A stretch of DNA of 35,368 nucleotides, from IMG/VR virus record IMGVR_UViG_3300020180_000065, positions 1 to 35,368 of that record. One strand, written 5' to 3'. Under the pieces are notes generated by a model that was not told where the DNA came from, did not search any database, and saw only the letters and a list, made by a program, of their open reading frames with translations. The position numbers were made by a program, and so were the translations under genes. Positions 24,632-32,241 of this stretch are shown here, piece after piece. Each line of letters begins with the position of its first letter. Within the stretch, counting starts at the first letter, position 1. Source of the stretch: a virus.

Positions 24632-24864
24632 CTTCGCTTGCCGGAGTCGTCGAAGATCTGATCGGCATGTCTGGCTTCGCACGGCTCTTCGCAAGCGTCG
24701 TCGACTACGCCATCGAGGAAGGCGAGGACGCACCGAAGGCCATGCTTCGAATCCTGATCACCCGCCTTGGCCCGGACCTTGTGCGTGGCGAGCTTGACCA
24801 ATACGCAGCCGGTCGCGCGATCGCCGACATGGCCGAGGAAGTGAAGTTCGGCCCCGCTAAGTAA
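24628..24864 (+). CDS. Small hypothetical protein
   Basis: This 78-residue helical protein starts at GTG in a GTGA overlap (VVEDLIGMSGFARLFASVVD, DYAIEEGEDAPKAMLRILIT). It is not hydrophobic enough for a clear membrane protein. No family is recognised. Its last base is shared with the start of the tail-fibre gene (TAATG), so the two are co-translated. Confidence 0.55.
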   Translation: MTSLAGVVEDLIGMSGFARLFASVVDYAIEEGEDAPKAMLRILITRLGPDLVRGELDQYAAGRAIADMAEEVKFGPAK

Positions 24865-26141
24865 TGGCCATTCGGAACGACCTCAAGCAAATCGCTACCG
24901 AACCGCTTCAGGACCCAACCAATCCTGAGGCGGTGAAGCGGAGCGTCGACCAGCTTCGACAGCTCGTGCTCAACATGCAGAGCGGCTCGACGACGAACTC
25001 GACCGTCGTCACCTCGCCGTACGTCACGGTCGACTACCGCATCCGCGTCAAAGCCGTCGCGCGCGCGAACGTCGCGCTCACGGGCGTTCCGGCCGCGGCC
25101 TCCTTTGACGACGTGACCATCGCTGCGGGCGATCCGGTTTTCGTTTCGAACAACGCGCTCAGCACCGAGAACGGCACCTATCTCGTCGTTGCAGGCGCCT
25201 GGACGCGCATCGTGCTTACCGCCGGCAGCAACGCTTCAGGAGCGAACGTGGTCGTAAACCAGGGCACGCTCTGGGCGAACACGCGATGGTCGTGCACGTC
25301 CCTCATCGGCGCGGACGTCGTCGGCACGAACAACCTCACGTGGGTTCGCAACTCCGAGTTGCTTCCGGATATTCCGTTCGATGCGGACGATTTGTTTGCG
25401 CACTTCTACGACGAGGACCGCGACACGGCGATGGCGTCGTCGAGCAACGCGGTACCAGGCGGTACGGCGCAGGTGCTTACCGCGTACCAGGCGGCCGCGG
25501 CGACGTCGCTACCGGCCGGGTATGTCACCCGAGGCCCGTTCGGCAAAACGGCGGTATTCCTGCCGCAAAACTCCTACGGGTTCGCCACCGCTGCAAGCGC
25601 TATAGCGATTCCCGTGCAGTGGACGCTCTCGTTCTGGCTGCACTGGTCCTACCTCGGCTCGACGGCGTCGTCAGCGATGTTCGTGATTGGCCGAAGCAAC
25701 ACGAACGCGATTACCGCAGCGGGCTATTCAGCCGAGTGGGACGCATGGCTTGCCACGTCGAGTTCGAGCACCATCGGAGCAGGCACCGACGCGTACCGCT
25801 ACTACACGGTCAACAACAAGCACGGCGGCGGCACCGACGTCATCGCCGTCAACTCCGCGGCGCCCTACGGCACGATGACGGTCCGCCAATGGAACCACGT
25901 CTCGATTCGCTACGGAAACAACTATTTCATCCTCGCTATCAACGGCGTGACTATCGAAGGCATCGCAGGAAGCAACAACGTGGGGACCGCGGCCGGAAAG
26001 TGGGCCGTTGGCAATCCCGGCATTGTTCCTAACCCTCTCCGTGGCTCAACGTTTGGCATCCGCGGCGTTCGGTTTTCGAAGCGTTACTGGACCGACGCGC
26101 TCGTGAAAGAACAAGCGGAACGGGGGCTAGCATGGGTGTAA
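24864..26141 (+). CDS. Tail fibre/spike with LamG-like C-terminal domain
   Basis: This 425-residue protein has a helical start (RNDLKQIATEPLQDPTNPEA), probably for attachment. At about 55-155 comes a domain common in phage fibres (VKAVARANVALTGVPAAASF, TIAAGDPVFVSNNALSTENG, TYLVVAGAWTRIVL), a repeated fold that ends with the exposed W-T-R. The C-terminal half is LamG/concanavalin-like (WTLSFWLHWSYLGS, RQWNHVSIRYGNNYFILAIN, GIRGVRFSKRYWTDALVKEQ). It probably binds the host surface. It is the last structural gene before the endolysin, which overlaps its 3' end by 10 bases. Confidence 0.78.
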   Translation: MAIRNDLKQIATEPLQDPTNPEAVKRSVDQLRQLVLNMQSGSTTNSTVVTSPYVTVDYRIRVKAVARANVALTGVPAAASFDDVTIAAGDPVFVSNNALSTENGTYLVVAGAWTRIVLTAGSNASGANVVVNQGTLWANTRWSCTSLIGADVVGTNNLTWVRNSELLPDIPFDADDLFAHFYDEDRDTAMASSSNAVPGGTAQVLTAYQAAAATSLPAGYVTRGPFGKTAVFLPQNSYGFATAASAIAIPVQWTLSFWLHWSYLGSTASSAMFVIGRSNTNAITAAGYSAEWDAWLATSSSSTIGAGTDAYRYYTVNNKHGGGTDVIAVNSAAPYGTMTVRQWNHVSIRYGNNYFILAINGVTIEGIAGSNNVGTAAGKWAVGNPGIVPNPLRGSTFGIRGVRFSKRYWTDALVKEQAERGLAWV

Positions 26142-26716
26142 CGAGCGACATCGGCCTTCGCTTTATCGCGAACGAAGAGGGTTTCTGCAGTCACGCGTAC
26201 AAGGACACCGCTGGCTACGAAACCATCGGATGGGGGCATCGCATCATGCCCGGCGAGTCGTGGCCGAACGGCATTTCGCACGACGAAGCCATCGCGCTAA
26301 AAAAGCGGGACCTGGTGCGGTTCGAAGCCGTGGTTTCAAAGCTCACCCCCGCACCAGAGCAGAACCAGTTCGATGCTTTGGTAAGCCTGGCGTACAACAT
26401 CGGCGCGGCCGCGCTCGCAGCATCGTCAGTCAGGAAGCGCTGGCCCGGACCGGACACGGCCGATGCGTTCCTAATTTGGTGCATGGCGCGCGACGGCGCT
26501 CAGGGTCCTGTCGTCGTCAACGCGGTACTTGCGGGGCGAAGGTGGCGCGAGCGGTCGCTGTTCCTCGGCTCGACTGAGAGCACGTGGAAGGACTATCAGC
26601 AGGCGCTTTGGCGACTCGGGTTTTACAAGGGCGCCATCGATGGGCGCGTAGGTCCGCTCACGCTCGGCGCAGTGTCGAAGCTGAGAGAGTACGTTTCGAA
26701 AGGTGGAGCAGTATGA
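26132..26716 (+). CDS. Endolysin: GH24 lysozyme with peptidoglycan-binding domain
   Basis: This 194-residue muramidase cuts the glycan backbone of peptidoglycan at the end of infection. The T4-lysozyme-type catalytic triad is in place with the right spacing: Glu 16 (NEEGF), Asp 25 (YKDTAG) and Thr 31 (TIGWGH). Residues 100-140 complete the lysozyme lobe. The C-terminus (YQQALWRLGFYKGAIDGRVG, PLTLGAVSKLREYV) is a PG_binding_1-type helical repeat. No signal peptide or SAR anchor is visible, so it should need a holin. The start is the ATG overlapping the fibre gene end. Confidence 0.92.
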   Translation: MGVTSDIGLRFIANEEGFCSHAYKDTAGYETIGWGHRIMPGESWPNGISHDEAIALKKRDLVRFEAVVSKLTPAPEQNQFDALVSLAYNIGAAALAASSVRKRWPGPDTADAFLIWCMARDGAQGPVVVNAVLAGRRWRERSLFLGSTESTWKDYQQALWRLGFYKGAIDGRVGPLTLGAVSKLREYVSKGGAV

Positions 26717-26892
26717 TCTCTTTTCTCATAACCATGTGCATCTTTCTCATCATCGCATCGGTCGTACTCTATGCCGTACGGCTCATGCTTGGCTCGCTAC
26801 CCGGCGGTTTGGGGCTTTTTGCTTTTTGTCTTCAGCCATCGCTCGCACGCTTTTTCGATCCACGTGCTGCGCGGCGTAGTCCCGCGCACTGA
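26713..26892 (+). CDS. Small membrane protein, holin candidate
   Basis: This 59-residue protein starts in an ATGA overlap with the endolysin. MISFLITMCIFLIIASVVLY followed by AVRLMLGS is a single strong membrane helix, and a second weaker hydrophobic stretch (GGLGLFAFCLQPSL) leads to a basic tail. Position and topology make it the best holin candidate, although the gene at 24249 is an alternative. Its last 96 bases lie opposite the end of the leftward gene at 26797, so transcripts converge here. Confidence 0.5.
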   Translation: MISFLITMCIFLIIASVVLYAVRLMLGSLPGGLGLFAFCLQPSLARFFDPRAARRSPAH

Positions 26893-27243
26893 TTCGATGC
26901 GATCGAAAAGATCGCGCGTCATATGCCACGACACTTGCGGGCCTTTTTTTTCGCCACGCTCCGCATGAGTGAGCGCCTTTCCCTTTCCACTCGCACGCGG
27001 AGGGAGACTCCACGAGTCGACCCACTCGTTATCGCAAAAAAGCTTCGAGTCGCGGAGCGTGTAGAGCGGCGCACTGCCCGCGTTCCACTCCGCGCGCTGA
27101 TAGAGCGACGCGGTGCCGTCCGGCTTGATGACGCGTCGTACGACGATAAAGCCATGCTTGACGATGAGAGTGTGCGTCGCGAGGAATTTGCGACGCTGCT
27201 TCAGCAGAGGTGCTTTCACGCGCCCTGCGGATGACCCCATCAC
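26797..27243 (-). CDS. Hypothetical protein with ribbon-helix-helix-like C-terminus
   Basis: This 148-residue, basic protein starts at GTG 27243, or at ATG 27240 one codon later. The N-terminal half is beta-rich (HTLIVKHGFIVVRRVIKPDG, TLRDSKLFCDNEWVDSWSLP) and could bind an RNA or DNA ligand. The C-terminus (VSWHMTRDLFDRIESVRGTT, PRSTWIEKACERWLKTKSKK) has the strand and two-helix pattern of an Arc-like DNA-binding motif. It is the last gene of the short leftward operon and may be an early regulator. A 6-bp hairpin (GCGATC/GATCGC) lies at 26899-26915 within it. Confidence 0.65.
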   Translation of the reverse strand: MMGSSAGRVKAPLLKQRRKFLATHTLIVKHGFIVVRRVIKPDGTASLYQRAEWNAGSAPLYTLRDSKLFCDNEWVDSWSLPPRASGKGKALTHAERGEKKGPQVSWHMTRDLFDRIESVRGTTPRSTWIEKACERWLKTKSKKPQTAG

Positions 27244-27447
27244 TTAGACCGCTTCGACGAAGTGCGTGGTGCCGTGCTTCGACTCCTTCGACTTGACGAC
27301 GCGATACGATTTGCCGCTGCCTTTTTTGAGCTCAGCGACCGCCTCATCCGCGCTCATCGAGCCTTCGCCCAGCTCCATCTCGTCGCCTGTCACGCCGTCC
27401 ACGATCGCGCCACCATCCGCTTGCACGAAAAATACGAAGGTCTTCAT
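27244..27447 (-). CDS. Small hypothetical protein
   Basis: This 67-residue protein has a good ribosome site (GGGGAGAGAG) before its ATG. A beta-strand opening (MKTFVFFVQADGGAIVDGVT) leads to a helix (SADEAVAELKKGSGKSYRVV) and a last strand (HGTTHFVEAV), a compact alpha/beta layout. No family is recognised. Its stop directly precedes the GTG of the next gene, indicating co-expression. Confidence 0.65.
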   Translation of the reverse strand: MKTFVFFVQADGGAIVDGVTGDEMELGEGSMSADEAVAELKKGSGKSYRVVKSKESKHGTTHFVEAV

Positions 27448-27481
27448 GATGCTCTCTCCCCATCGGCTGAACTGCCGCCCG

Positions 27482-27499
27482 GTGCTCAGTCAAGAGCAC
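27482..27499. other. Hairpin between two leftward small genes
   Basis: GTGCTC and GAGCAC pair around six bases, 12 bases after the stop of the 27511-27777 gene when read leftward. No U-run follows, so it is not a classical terminator. It may stabilise or process the transcript. Confidence 0.4.
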
Positions 27500-27510
27500 A
27501 AGGCGATGGC

Positions 27511-27777
27511 TCAGGCGAAGTGCGCTTCAATCTCTGCGATCTGCTCCGTGGTGAGCGCTACGGCTGATCCGTGCGTGTCAGTGATCGCGCGACCGCCTGC
27601 GTAATCCAGCATCTCTCGCGCAGACTGAAGAGCAGCGATCGGTGCGCCGCTCGTGGCAAACACCGCGACGACAACGACTTTTTTATAAGCCCCGGCGTCT
27701 CGGCAGCCTTTGATGCGCACGCTTGATGTAATCGCCTTGATACTGCCGATCACTTGCTCGCTTGCTTGCCAATCCAT
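27511..27777 (-). CDS. Hypothetical protein, first gene of the short leftward operon
   Basis: This 88-residue protein begins at the ATG at 27777, chosen because AGGAGGA lies 7 bases upstream. A longer reading frame exists but has no ribosome site and would run through the promoter. The protein is alpha/beta (EQVIGSIKAITSSVRIKGCR, AYKKVVVVAVFATSGAPIAA, LQSAREMLDYAGGRAITDTH). No family is recognised. It is the first gene after the palindrome-containing promoter at 27823-27850. Confidence 0.65.
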   Translation of the reverse strand: MDWQASEQVIGSIKAITSSVRIKGCRDAGAYKKVVVVAVFATSGAPIAALQSAREMLDYAGGRAITDTHGSAVALTTEQIAEIEAHFA

Positions 27778-27822
27778 CTTGCTATCCTCCTGCGAGCCGC
27801 GACATCCGCTGCTCATGAGTAC

Positions 27823-27850
27823 AGAGTAGCGCTGACTAGTCAGCGCGCAA
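27823..27850 (-). promoter_or_regulatory. Leftward promoter with an operator filling the spacer
   Basis: Read leftward, TTGCGC (27850-27845), 16 bases, then TACTCT (27828-27823) resembles a sigma-70 promoter 46 bases before the ATG of the 27777 gene. The perfect 18-bp palindrome GCGCTGACTAGTCAGCGC (27829-27846) fills the spacer, which is the usual place for a repressor site. It differs from the CI-type operators, so another regulator is implied. Confidence 0.5.
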
Positions 27851-27873
27851 GGTGAGGCAGTCCGATTGTCCAA

Positions 27874-28016
27874 AGATGGGTGTGCGGGTGTACGCAGAAA
27901 CCATCGCTGGGCGCCCAGACATGGGATGATCCGCCAAGCCGTCGGCTCGCTTACACTCCACGCTTGCGAGACCGGTCCGATACCGACGAACTGCTCTACA
28001 GTAGAGCTAGGAAACC
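27874..28016. other. Noncoding gap with palindromes downstream of ssb
   Basis: This 143-base gap separates the recombination operon from the short leftward operon. It holds a 12-bp palindrome CTGGGCGCCCAG (27907-27918) and a 7-bp inverted pair GCTCTAC/GTAGAGC around one base (27993-28007), which starts 10 bases after the SSB stop. No gene is supported. It may hold a terminator-like signal or protein-binding sites. Confidence 0.4.
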
Positions 28017-28409
28017 TCAGAAATTCGGTTCATACGCATCGCCAGCGCTATCGGGGCGATCGCGTTCGGGCGACTTCGCTTTCGCGTGGCGCAATTCGGC
28101 GTTTCCGCCACCGTGCAAAGCGATGTCGCTCGCTCTGCACTCAAGTGACGTACGCTTCTCGCCGCTCTTATCTTGATACTCGCGCGTCGTGAATTCTCCG
28201 ACAACAGTAACCGCGGTACCCTTCGTAAGGTACTGCGAAAGCTTCTCGCCACGCTTGCCCCAAAGATGCACGGTGACCCATGTGGTCTCATCGCGCTCTT
28301 TGACTTTGCGGTTCGATGCGACCGAAAAGCTTGTGACAGTGTCGCCTGATGGTATCGCGCGCGTCTCCGCGTCCTTGCCGATATTGCCTGTAATCGTCGC
28401 GTGTATCAT
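28017..28409 (-). CDS. ssb: Single-stranded DNA-binding protein
   Basis: This 130-residue OB-fold protein starts at ATG 28409 behind GAGAGGAAAA. MIHATITGNIGKDAETRAIP, TSFSVASNRKVKERDETTWV and LSQYLTKGTAVTVVGEFTTR are the standard SSB segments. The C-terminus (DSAGDAYEPNF) keeps an acidic tail with final Phe, though weaker than the usual DDDIPF, and may recruit partner proteins. It coats single-stranded DNA during recombination or replication. It is coupled by ATGA to the Cas4-like nuclease gene, so the two are made together. Confidence 0.92.
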   Translation of the reverse strand: MIHATITGNIGKDAETRAIPSGDTVTSFSVASNRKVKERDETTWVTVHLWGKRGEKLSQYLTKGTAVTVVGEFTTREYQDKSGEKRTSLECRASDIALHGGGNAELRHAKAKSPERDRPDSAGDAYEPNF

Positions 28410-29434
28410 GCACTTTTCCTCTCTGCTTTTGCCTGTCGCCGATAGGTCGGCGTTGTCTTCTCCGACTCGCAAGCGAGTAGGTCTTCGTCAGTCGCGCCAC
28501 GCTTTCGAGCGAGCGCAGTGAGGCGCTCCACACTTGTGCCGTGCCGCTTCGTGGGTACAGCGTGATAGACGTGCGTCGGGCTGATGCGCACTTCCCCGCC
28601 CTGAGAGTCACAGAAGGCTTTCGCCTCTCTCTTCTTTGCATCTACCCAATTTCCAAGCAGCTCCAAAAAACTCAACGCTTCCCCGAGGCCTTCGCCGTCG
28701 ACAATTGGGTCGGTTACTTTGCGTCGCACAAGCGCAGTCGGCGCGATTAGCTGTACCGCCGATTCCGCTACTTCCACGTAGACGGGACACGTCCCACGAA
28801 GCGGACAGTAGTAGTCAGAGCAATGATCGCCAGGCTCTGGCTTAGAGCCTTCGACCGAAGCAAGGCGAGCGATGAGCTTGCGTGCGTGCTCGTCTGCGTC
28901 CCATGGATCTAGCGGCTTGATGTGATGCTCTTGATACGTGCCATCGGCGCGCAGCTCGATGGCGCCATAGCCATCGGCATTTGCGATGACTGCTAGCGTC
29001 AGTAGCTGAGGCTCCGCTTTCCAAGCGCTTCGGTCTGAGGTCTTGTAGTCCCAGATCCATCTGCGCGTTGGAGTCTCATCGAGCAAGTCTGCGGTGCCGT
29101 AGACGGCATGCTCTGGACCTCCCGAGTACGTGCGCCCATCGAGCTTTGCTTCGCCGCGCTTCGTGCCGCCGTTCCACCAGAGTGCGACTTCACTACGCGG
29201 TTTTACGCGCCAGTCTGCTGCCAAGAAATTGGCAGCTTGCCAGCGCTTCGCCGCATCGACATAGCCTTGTTCTTCGGCTGGCACATCAGGCCCGCCATCG
29301 ATTGCAGCGTGCACGCGAGTACCGCGCTCCGATGCCTCGCTTGGGACATCAGCGGGCACGCCGATGTCGCTGCGGAAAGGATATCGACATCCAAAGAGCA
29401 GCCCGGTTTTGCTCGCAGAAAATCGCAAGCCCAT
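28406..29434 (-). CDS. Cas4-like PD-(D/E)XK exonuclease with Fe-S cluster
   Basis: This 342-residue nuclease has the conserved Cys of FGCRYPFR (16), His 42, GTADLLD (Asp 116), DYKTS (Asp 129, Lys 131) and QLLTLA (143-148). The cluster Cys of CSDYYCPLRGTCP (205, 210, 216) completes the 1+3 pattern of a [4Fe-4S] RecB/Cas4/AddB nuclease. Phage versions make single-stranded ends for recombination. No Cas1 or CRISPR array is near, so a recombination role with Sak4 and SSB is preferred. The start overlaps the stop of the recombinase (TGATG). Confidence 0.88.
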   Translation of the reverse strand: MGLRFSASKTGLLFGCRYPFRSDIGVPADVPSEASERGTRVHAAIDGGPDVPAEEQGYVDAAKRWQAANFLAADWRVKPRSEVALWWNGGTKRGEAKLDGRTYSGGPEHAVYGTADLLDETPTRRWIWDYKTSDRSAWKAEPQLLTLAVIANADGYGAIELRADGTYQEHHIKPLDPWDADEHARKLIARLASVEGSKPEPGDHCSDYYCPLRGTCPVYVEVAESAVQLIAPTALVRRKVTDPIVDGEGLGEALSFLELLGNWVDAKKREAKAFCDSQGGEVRISPTHVYHAVPTKRHGTSVERLTALARKRGATDEDLLACESEKTTPTYRRQAKAERKSA

Positions 29435-30330
29435 CAGGCAGCCTGCGCTTTCGTGTAGAGCGCACGGAATTCCGCGAGTTGATCTTCAGTCAGCGAAGCG
29501 GCTCTGATGACGGCACCGATACCGTCCAGATTTCCAGCCGTGAAGCGGGCCTTGATGCTGTCATAGTCGCTTTCCGTCGAGACAGATCGCGGAGTGGCGG
29601 GGGCTGAAGGCGGTGCAATCGCTGGTGGCGGGCTCACCGCCCCTTCCGTTAGCCACGACTTGAGTATCGACCCAATATCCTTGCCTGGATTGCGGAAGGT
29701 TTTACCAGACAGCGCAGAGCAACGGCTCTTGCGAATCGCCATGTAGTGGCCGCCATCGTCCTCAATAATGGAGGCCTCGATGTCGAGCTCGTAGTCGAAT
29801 TGATCGCGCATCTCAGGCGCGAAGCCTTTCTTGTGAATCTTCCCCTTGTCGTCGCGTTCGTATTCCGTCTTTGCTCGCAGCGTCGTGATGACGTGCGAGG
29901 GGCACGCAAGAATCGCATCCACCATGCGCCGGTAAATAGGCGTGATGTTCTTCCACGCGGCGAATGTGTCGACCTTGCGTCCGGTTGCGATTTGCTTTTT
30001 GACCTCTTCGTCGTGCAACTCAAGTAGTCCACCGGCCCCGTTCCAAAACGGCGTAAGCCCGTCCACGATAATGACATCATAGTCGCCAAGTGTTGGGAGC
30101 GATTCGATGAGGAATTTCGGGTGATACGGCGGCGATAGCGGCGCCACGTCAAAGCCTAAATCGGCGTACTTTTCTGAACTGCTTCGCTCCGTGTCGATGA
30201 CCAATATCTTACTGCCAAGCTCTTTTGCGATGAGCACCGATGTCATCGTCTTGCCTGAACCGGATGGCCCGTGAATCGCCATACGAAGACGGGCCTGGGT
30301 CTTGGTTGCTTTACGAATTTGTAGAGTCAT
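29434..30330 (-). CDS. Sak4-like RecA-family recombinase / ATPase
   Basis: This 298-residue protein begins at the ATG at 30330, behind GGAGAAG. It has Walker A GPSGSGKT (21-28), DTERSSS (46-52) and Walker B DVIIVD (85-90), with RecA-like continuation (ITTLRAKTEY at about 155). Its tail is Pro/Ala/Ser-rich with a helical end. In phage modules this family promotes single-strand annealing or homologous recombination together with an SSB and an exonuclease, which are the next two genes. The upstream frame extension overlaps the HNH gene and is not credible as coding. Confidence 0.85.
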   Translation of the reverse strand: MTLQIRKATKTQARLRMAIHGPSGSGKTMTSVLIAKELGSKILVIDTERSSSEKYADLGFDVAPLSPPYHPKFLIESLPTLGDYDVIIVDGLTPFWNGAGGLLELHDEEVKKQIATGRKVDTFAAWKNITPIYRRMVDAILACPSHVITTLRAKTEYERDDKGKIHKKGFAPEMRDQFDYELDIEASIIEDDGGHYMAIRKSRCSALSGKTFRNPGKDIGSILKSWLTEGAVSPPPAIAPPSAPATPRSVSTESDYDSIKARFTAGNLDGIGAVIRAASLTEDQLAEFRALYTKAQAA

Positions 30331-30884
30331 ACGCTTCTCCAGTTTTTGCCATTCACGGCGAAGTTGATCGCGGTCCACGACACGCAAAACGCACGAGCAA
30401 GTGCCGCTCTCGATTCGCCAGCTGCCGCGCGTGCTCGAACCATTTGAACGTCGGCCGCCGTAAGTTTTGCGCGTCCGTTGGTTTCGCCCTTGTGGGCGCC
30501 GTGCCAGTGATGCGCCGCGCCCCTCGCGTAGCAAGGTCGAGCGGCTCCAAGTTGGCTCATACGCCCCTTCGAAAGAGCGTCACGAGTGTTGTCAGCAGGT
30601 GTCCCTAGAAAGAGATGACATGGGTTGGTGCACTGCGGGTTATCGCACGTGTGACACACGAACATGCCGCTTGGAATCGGGCCTCTGTGAAGAAGCCACG
30701 AGTAGCGTGAGGCCGCCATGCTTTTGCCGTGGTGACGCATGCTCCCGTATCCACCTCGCTGAACTGATTTTCCTCTCCACCCCCAACAATCGTTGTCGCG
30801 GCGCACCACGTAAAACTCAAACCTCTGCTCTTGCGTCATGTGTCGGTTGGCGCGATGTGGTACCGCTCGCTTGAACTCGATCAC
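30327..30884 (-). CDS. HNH homing endonuclease-like protein
   Basis: This 185-residue protein contains the HNH_3 core: RYSWLLHRGPIPSGMFVCHT, then CDNPQCTNPCHLFLGTPADN, which carries the histidines and Cys that bind metal. A following GRAKLTAADVQMVRARAAAG, then LARAFCVSWTAINFAVNGKN, is a DNA-recognition helix module. Such free-standing genes move by cutting alleles without them. It sits among tightly packed genes, with ATGA overlap to the recombinase. The GTG at 30884 is chosen because it forms a GTGA overlap with the micro-ORF before it. Confidence 0.85.
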   Translation of the reverse strand: MIEFKRAVPHRANRHMTQEQRFEFYVVRRDNDCWGWRGKSVQRGGYGSMRHHGKSMAASRYSWLLHRGPIPSGMFVCHTCDNPQCTNPCHLFLGTPADNTRDALSKGRMSQLGAARPCYARGAAHHWHGAHKGETNGRAKLTAADVQMVRARAAAGESRAALARAFCVSWTAINFAVNGKNWRSV

Positions 30885-30982
30885 GACGACGCCAAGCGCC
30901 GCAACGTCTCACTCACACTCATCAGCCAGCTTCGTACGATGAGCCACGGTACGTCGCGGACGCGTAAGCCCATGGGTGTCAT
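30881..30982 (-). CDS. Micro-ORF, 33 residues, bridging two leftward genes
   Basis: It starts with ATG overlapping the stop of the gene at 30979 (ATGA) and ends with TGA overlapping the GTG of the HNH gene (GTGA). The peptide has a hydrophobic core (VPWLIVRSWLMSVSETL). No family is recognised. The strict overlaps on both sides argue for translation, as at 628 and 34046. Confidence 0.4.
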   Translation of the reverse strand: MTPMGLRVRDVPWLIVRSWLMSVSETLRRLASS

Positions 30983-31152
30983 GCGACCTCCGGTGCGTCC
31001 GTGCGCGTGTTGACGAGAGCTTCCGCGTATAGCTCGCCAGCAAAATCAAGGTTGCCTTCGATGGCGCGCGCCAGACGCTTGTCCACTAGCTTTCCAGCCC
31101 GCTGATGTGCCATGCGCAAAAGCTCCATGGTTTCTTTGTATGTGTCCGTCAT
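30979..31152 (-). CDS. Small hypothetical protein
   Basis: This 57-residue helical protein (MTDTYKETMELLRMAHQRAG, KRLARAIEGNLDFAGELYAE, ALVNTRTDAPEVA) starts in an ATGA overlap with the zinc-ribbon gene and ends in an ATGA overlap with a micro-ORF. No family is recognised. Its position in the leftward operon suggests an early accessory protein. Confidence 0.6.
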   Translation of the reverse strand: MTDTYKETMELLRMAHQRAGKLVDKRLARAIEGNLDFAGELYAEALVNTRTDAPEVA

Positions 31153-31688
31153 GCGGCCACCAACGGGTCGGTCATGACGGCCCGTCGCTCGGCTGGTGTC
31201 GCGGCGTCGTACTCGGCGCGATGCTCCGCTTCCTCACGTGCGCAAGCGGGGCATGGGTCGCCGTCGTTCGCGTCGCACGGGTGACCTACATCTGCGTTGC
31301 ATTCGATAGTCATTTTGCTCTCCAGTTCGTCCTGTTTGCGTTGCCAACACCACTCCAACACCATCATCAGCCCCGGCTCGTCCCACTCGTCCGCGCACTC
31401 GACGATGTCTTCGACCGACTCGCCCGTCAGCGTGCACACGTCCACGAGATTCCACGTGCTGCCCGCGCGGAAGATGATTGCCGTGTCGCGAACCCGGCCC
31501 GTCGCGCGGCACACGAGGCAGCGCTCGACGACGTCGCAGTCGTCGTAGCCCATTACGATGTGGCCGAGGCCTTCGCATACCGGGCAGCGACGGGTCACGC
31601 GCGGGGCCGGGAAACGGGTTGCGTCGTCTGCGATTGCGGCGGCGATATCGTTCAGCGTCGCGGGGCATTCCGTCGTTGCGTTGCTCAT
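31149..31688 (-). CDS. Zinc-ribbon protein, first gene of the leftward operon
   Basis: This 179-residue protein has two DnaJ-like knuckles, CPVCEGLG (35-42) and CLVCRATG (57-64), and a third Cys group near the end (CPAC). The middle is acidic (SVEDIVECADEWDEPGLMMV). It probably binds two or three zinc ions, with protein or nucleic acid binding as the general role. It is the first gene after the pL-like promoter. The promoter -10-like box ends 6 bases before the ATG, so its mRNA may be leaderless. In lambda this position is held by an early regulator, but nothing more specific can be said. Confidence 0.7.
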   Translation of the reverse strand: MSNATTECPATLNDIAAAIADDATRFPAPRVTRRCPVCEGLGHIVMGYDDCDVVERCLVCRATGRVRDTAIIFRAGSTWNLVDVCTLTGESVEDIVECADEWDEPGLMMVLEWCWQRKQDELESKMTIECNADVGHPCDANDGDPCPACAREEAEHRAEYDAATPAERRAVMTDPLVAA

Positions 31689-31694
31689 GGGTTA

Positions 31695-31738
31695 GTTATG
31701 GTTCCAGATAGAAACGTTTGCAAATAGAAACGTTTCTA
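31695..31738 (-). promoter_or_regulatory. pL-like promoter with paired CI-type operators
   Basis: Two 14-bp operators, TAGAAACGTTTCTA (31725-31738, a perfect palindrome) and TAGAAACGTTTGCA (31709-31722), have centres 16 bp apart. Read leftward, TTGCAA (31723-31718), 17 bases, then CATAAC (31700-31695) forms the promoter, overlapped by the operators. Most of this unit lies inside the last codons of the repressor gene, whose stop (31698-31696) overlaps the -10 box. Confidence 0.75.
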
Positions 31739-32241
31739 GCTCCTTCAAATGAGTGTGCGGATGTAGGATAGAATTCACGTAAACGTCGCGAAGCGCTCGT
31801 GCGCGTGTCCCCAGCGGCGTCCAGGCGGGCGATGACCTTCGCCAGATTCGGGTAGCGCGGGTCGGGGTCCCACCACTGCGTGCGGGTCTGCTGGGGCGGA
31901 GGGGCGGCGCGGCGGTCGAGCTCGGCAGCGACCACCTGCTTAACGGCTTCCTCAGTCAAGCCGGGGGTGGGGTCCTTGCGCGCCATCGTGCCCTCTCCCG
32001 TGGCCAGCCATTGGACATCGCAACGGAGCGCCGTTGCTAGCCTTCCGATGATGGCGGCGGAGGCGTTGTCGCCGCGGTGTCCGTTTATCAGGCCGCTTAT
32101 GTAGCCGGGAAGTACGCCAGTTAGGCGAGCCACCTCGGCCGCATTCTTCACATGCCCAGCATCGACGGCTGCCTGCAGAGCATCGCTGACTCGTTTGCCC
32201 AACGCACCAATCGCAGGGCTTTTCTTCTTCGCGGCAGCCAT
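31696..32241 (-). CDS. CI-like XRE-family repressor
   Basis: This 181-residue protein has an XRE helix-turn-helix: GKRVSDALQAAVDAGHVKNA, then AEVARLTGVLPGYISGLING, then RLATALRCDVQWLATGEG. It should bind the AAACGTTT operators on both sides of its gene and silence the early promoters. The C-terminal half (about residues 85-181) lacks a LexA/S24 peptidase motif, so RecA-driven cleavage is unlikely. The start is ATG 32241, with an in-frame TTG at 32250 as the alternative. The last codons (RNVSICKRFYLEP) are written by the left operators, so repressor C-terminus and operator sequence are constrained together. No cI promoter could be placed with confidence. Confidence 0.85.
   Translation of the reverse strand: MAAAKKKSPAIGALGKRVSDALQAAVDAGHVKNAAEVARLTGVLPGYISGLINGHRGDNASAAIIGRLATALRCDVQWLATGEGTMARKDPTPGLTEEAVKQVVAAELDRRAAPPPQQTRTQWWDPDPRYPNLAKVIARLDAAGDTRTSASRRLREFYPTSAHSFEGARNVSICKRFYLEP

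Noticed and set aside
26899-26948. GCGATC/GATCGC hairpin and the T8 run at 26943 as a terminator for the lysis operon
   Set aside because: The T-run begins 27 bases after the stem with unrelated sequence between, so they do not form an intrinsic terminator. Both are inside a leftward gene.
28406-29434. CRISPR-associated Cas4 as part of a CRISPR system
   Set aside because: No Cas1, Cas2 or repeat-spacer array is present, and the neighbours are recombination genes.
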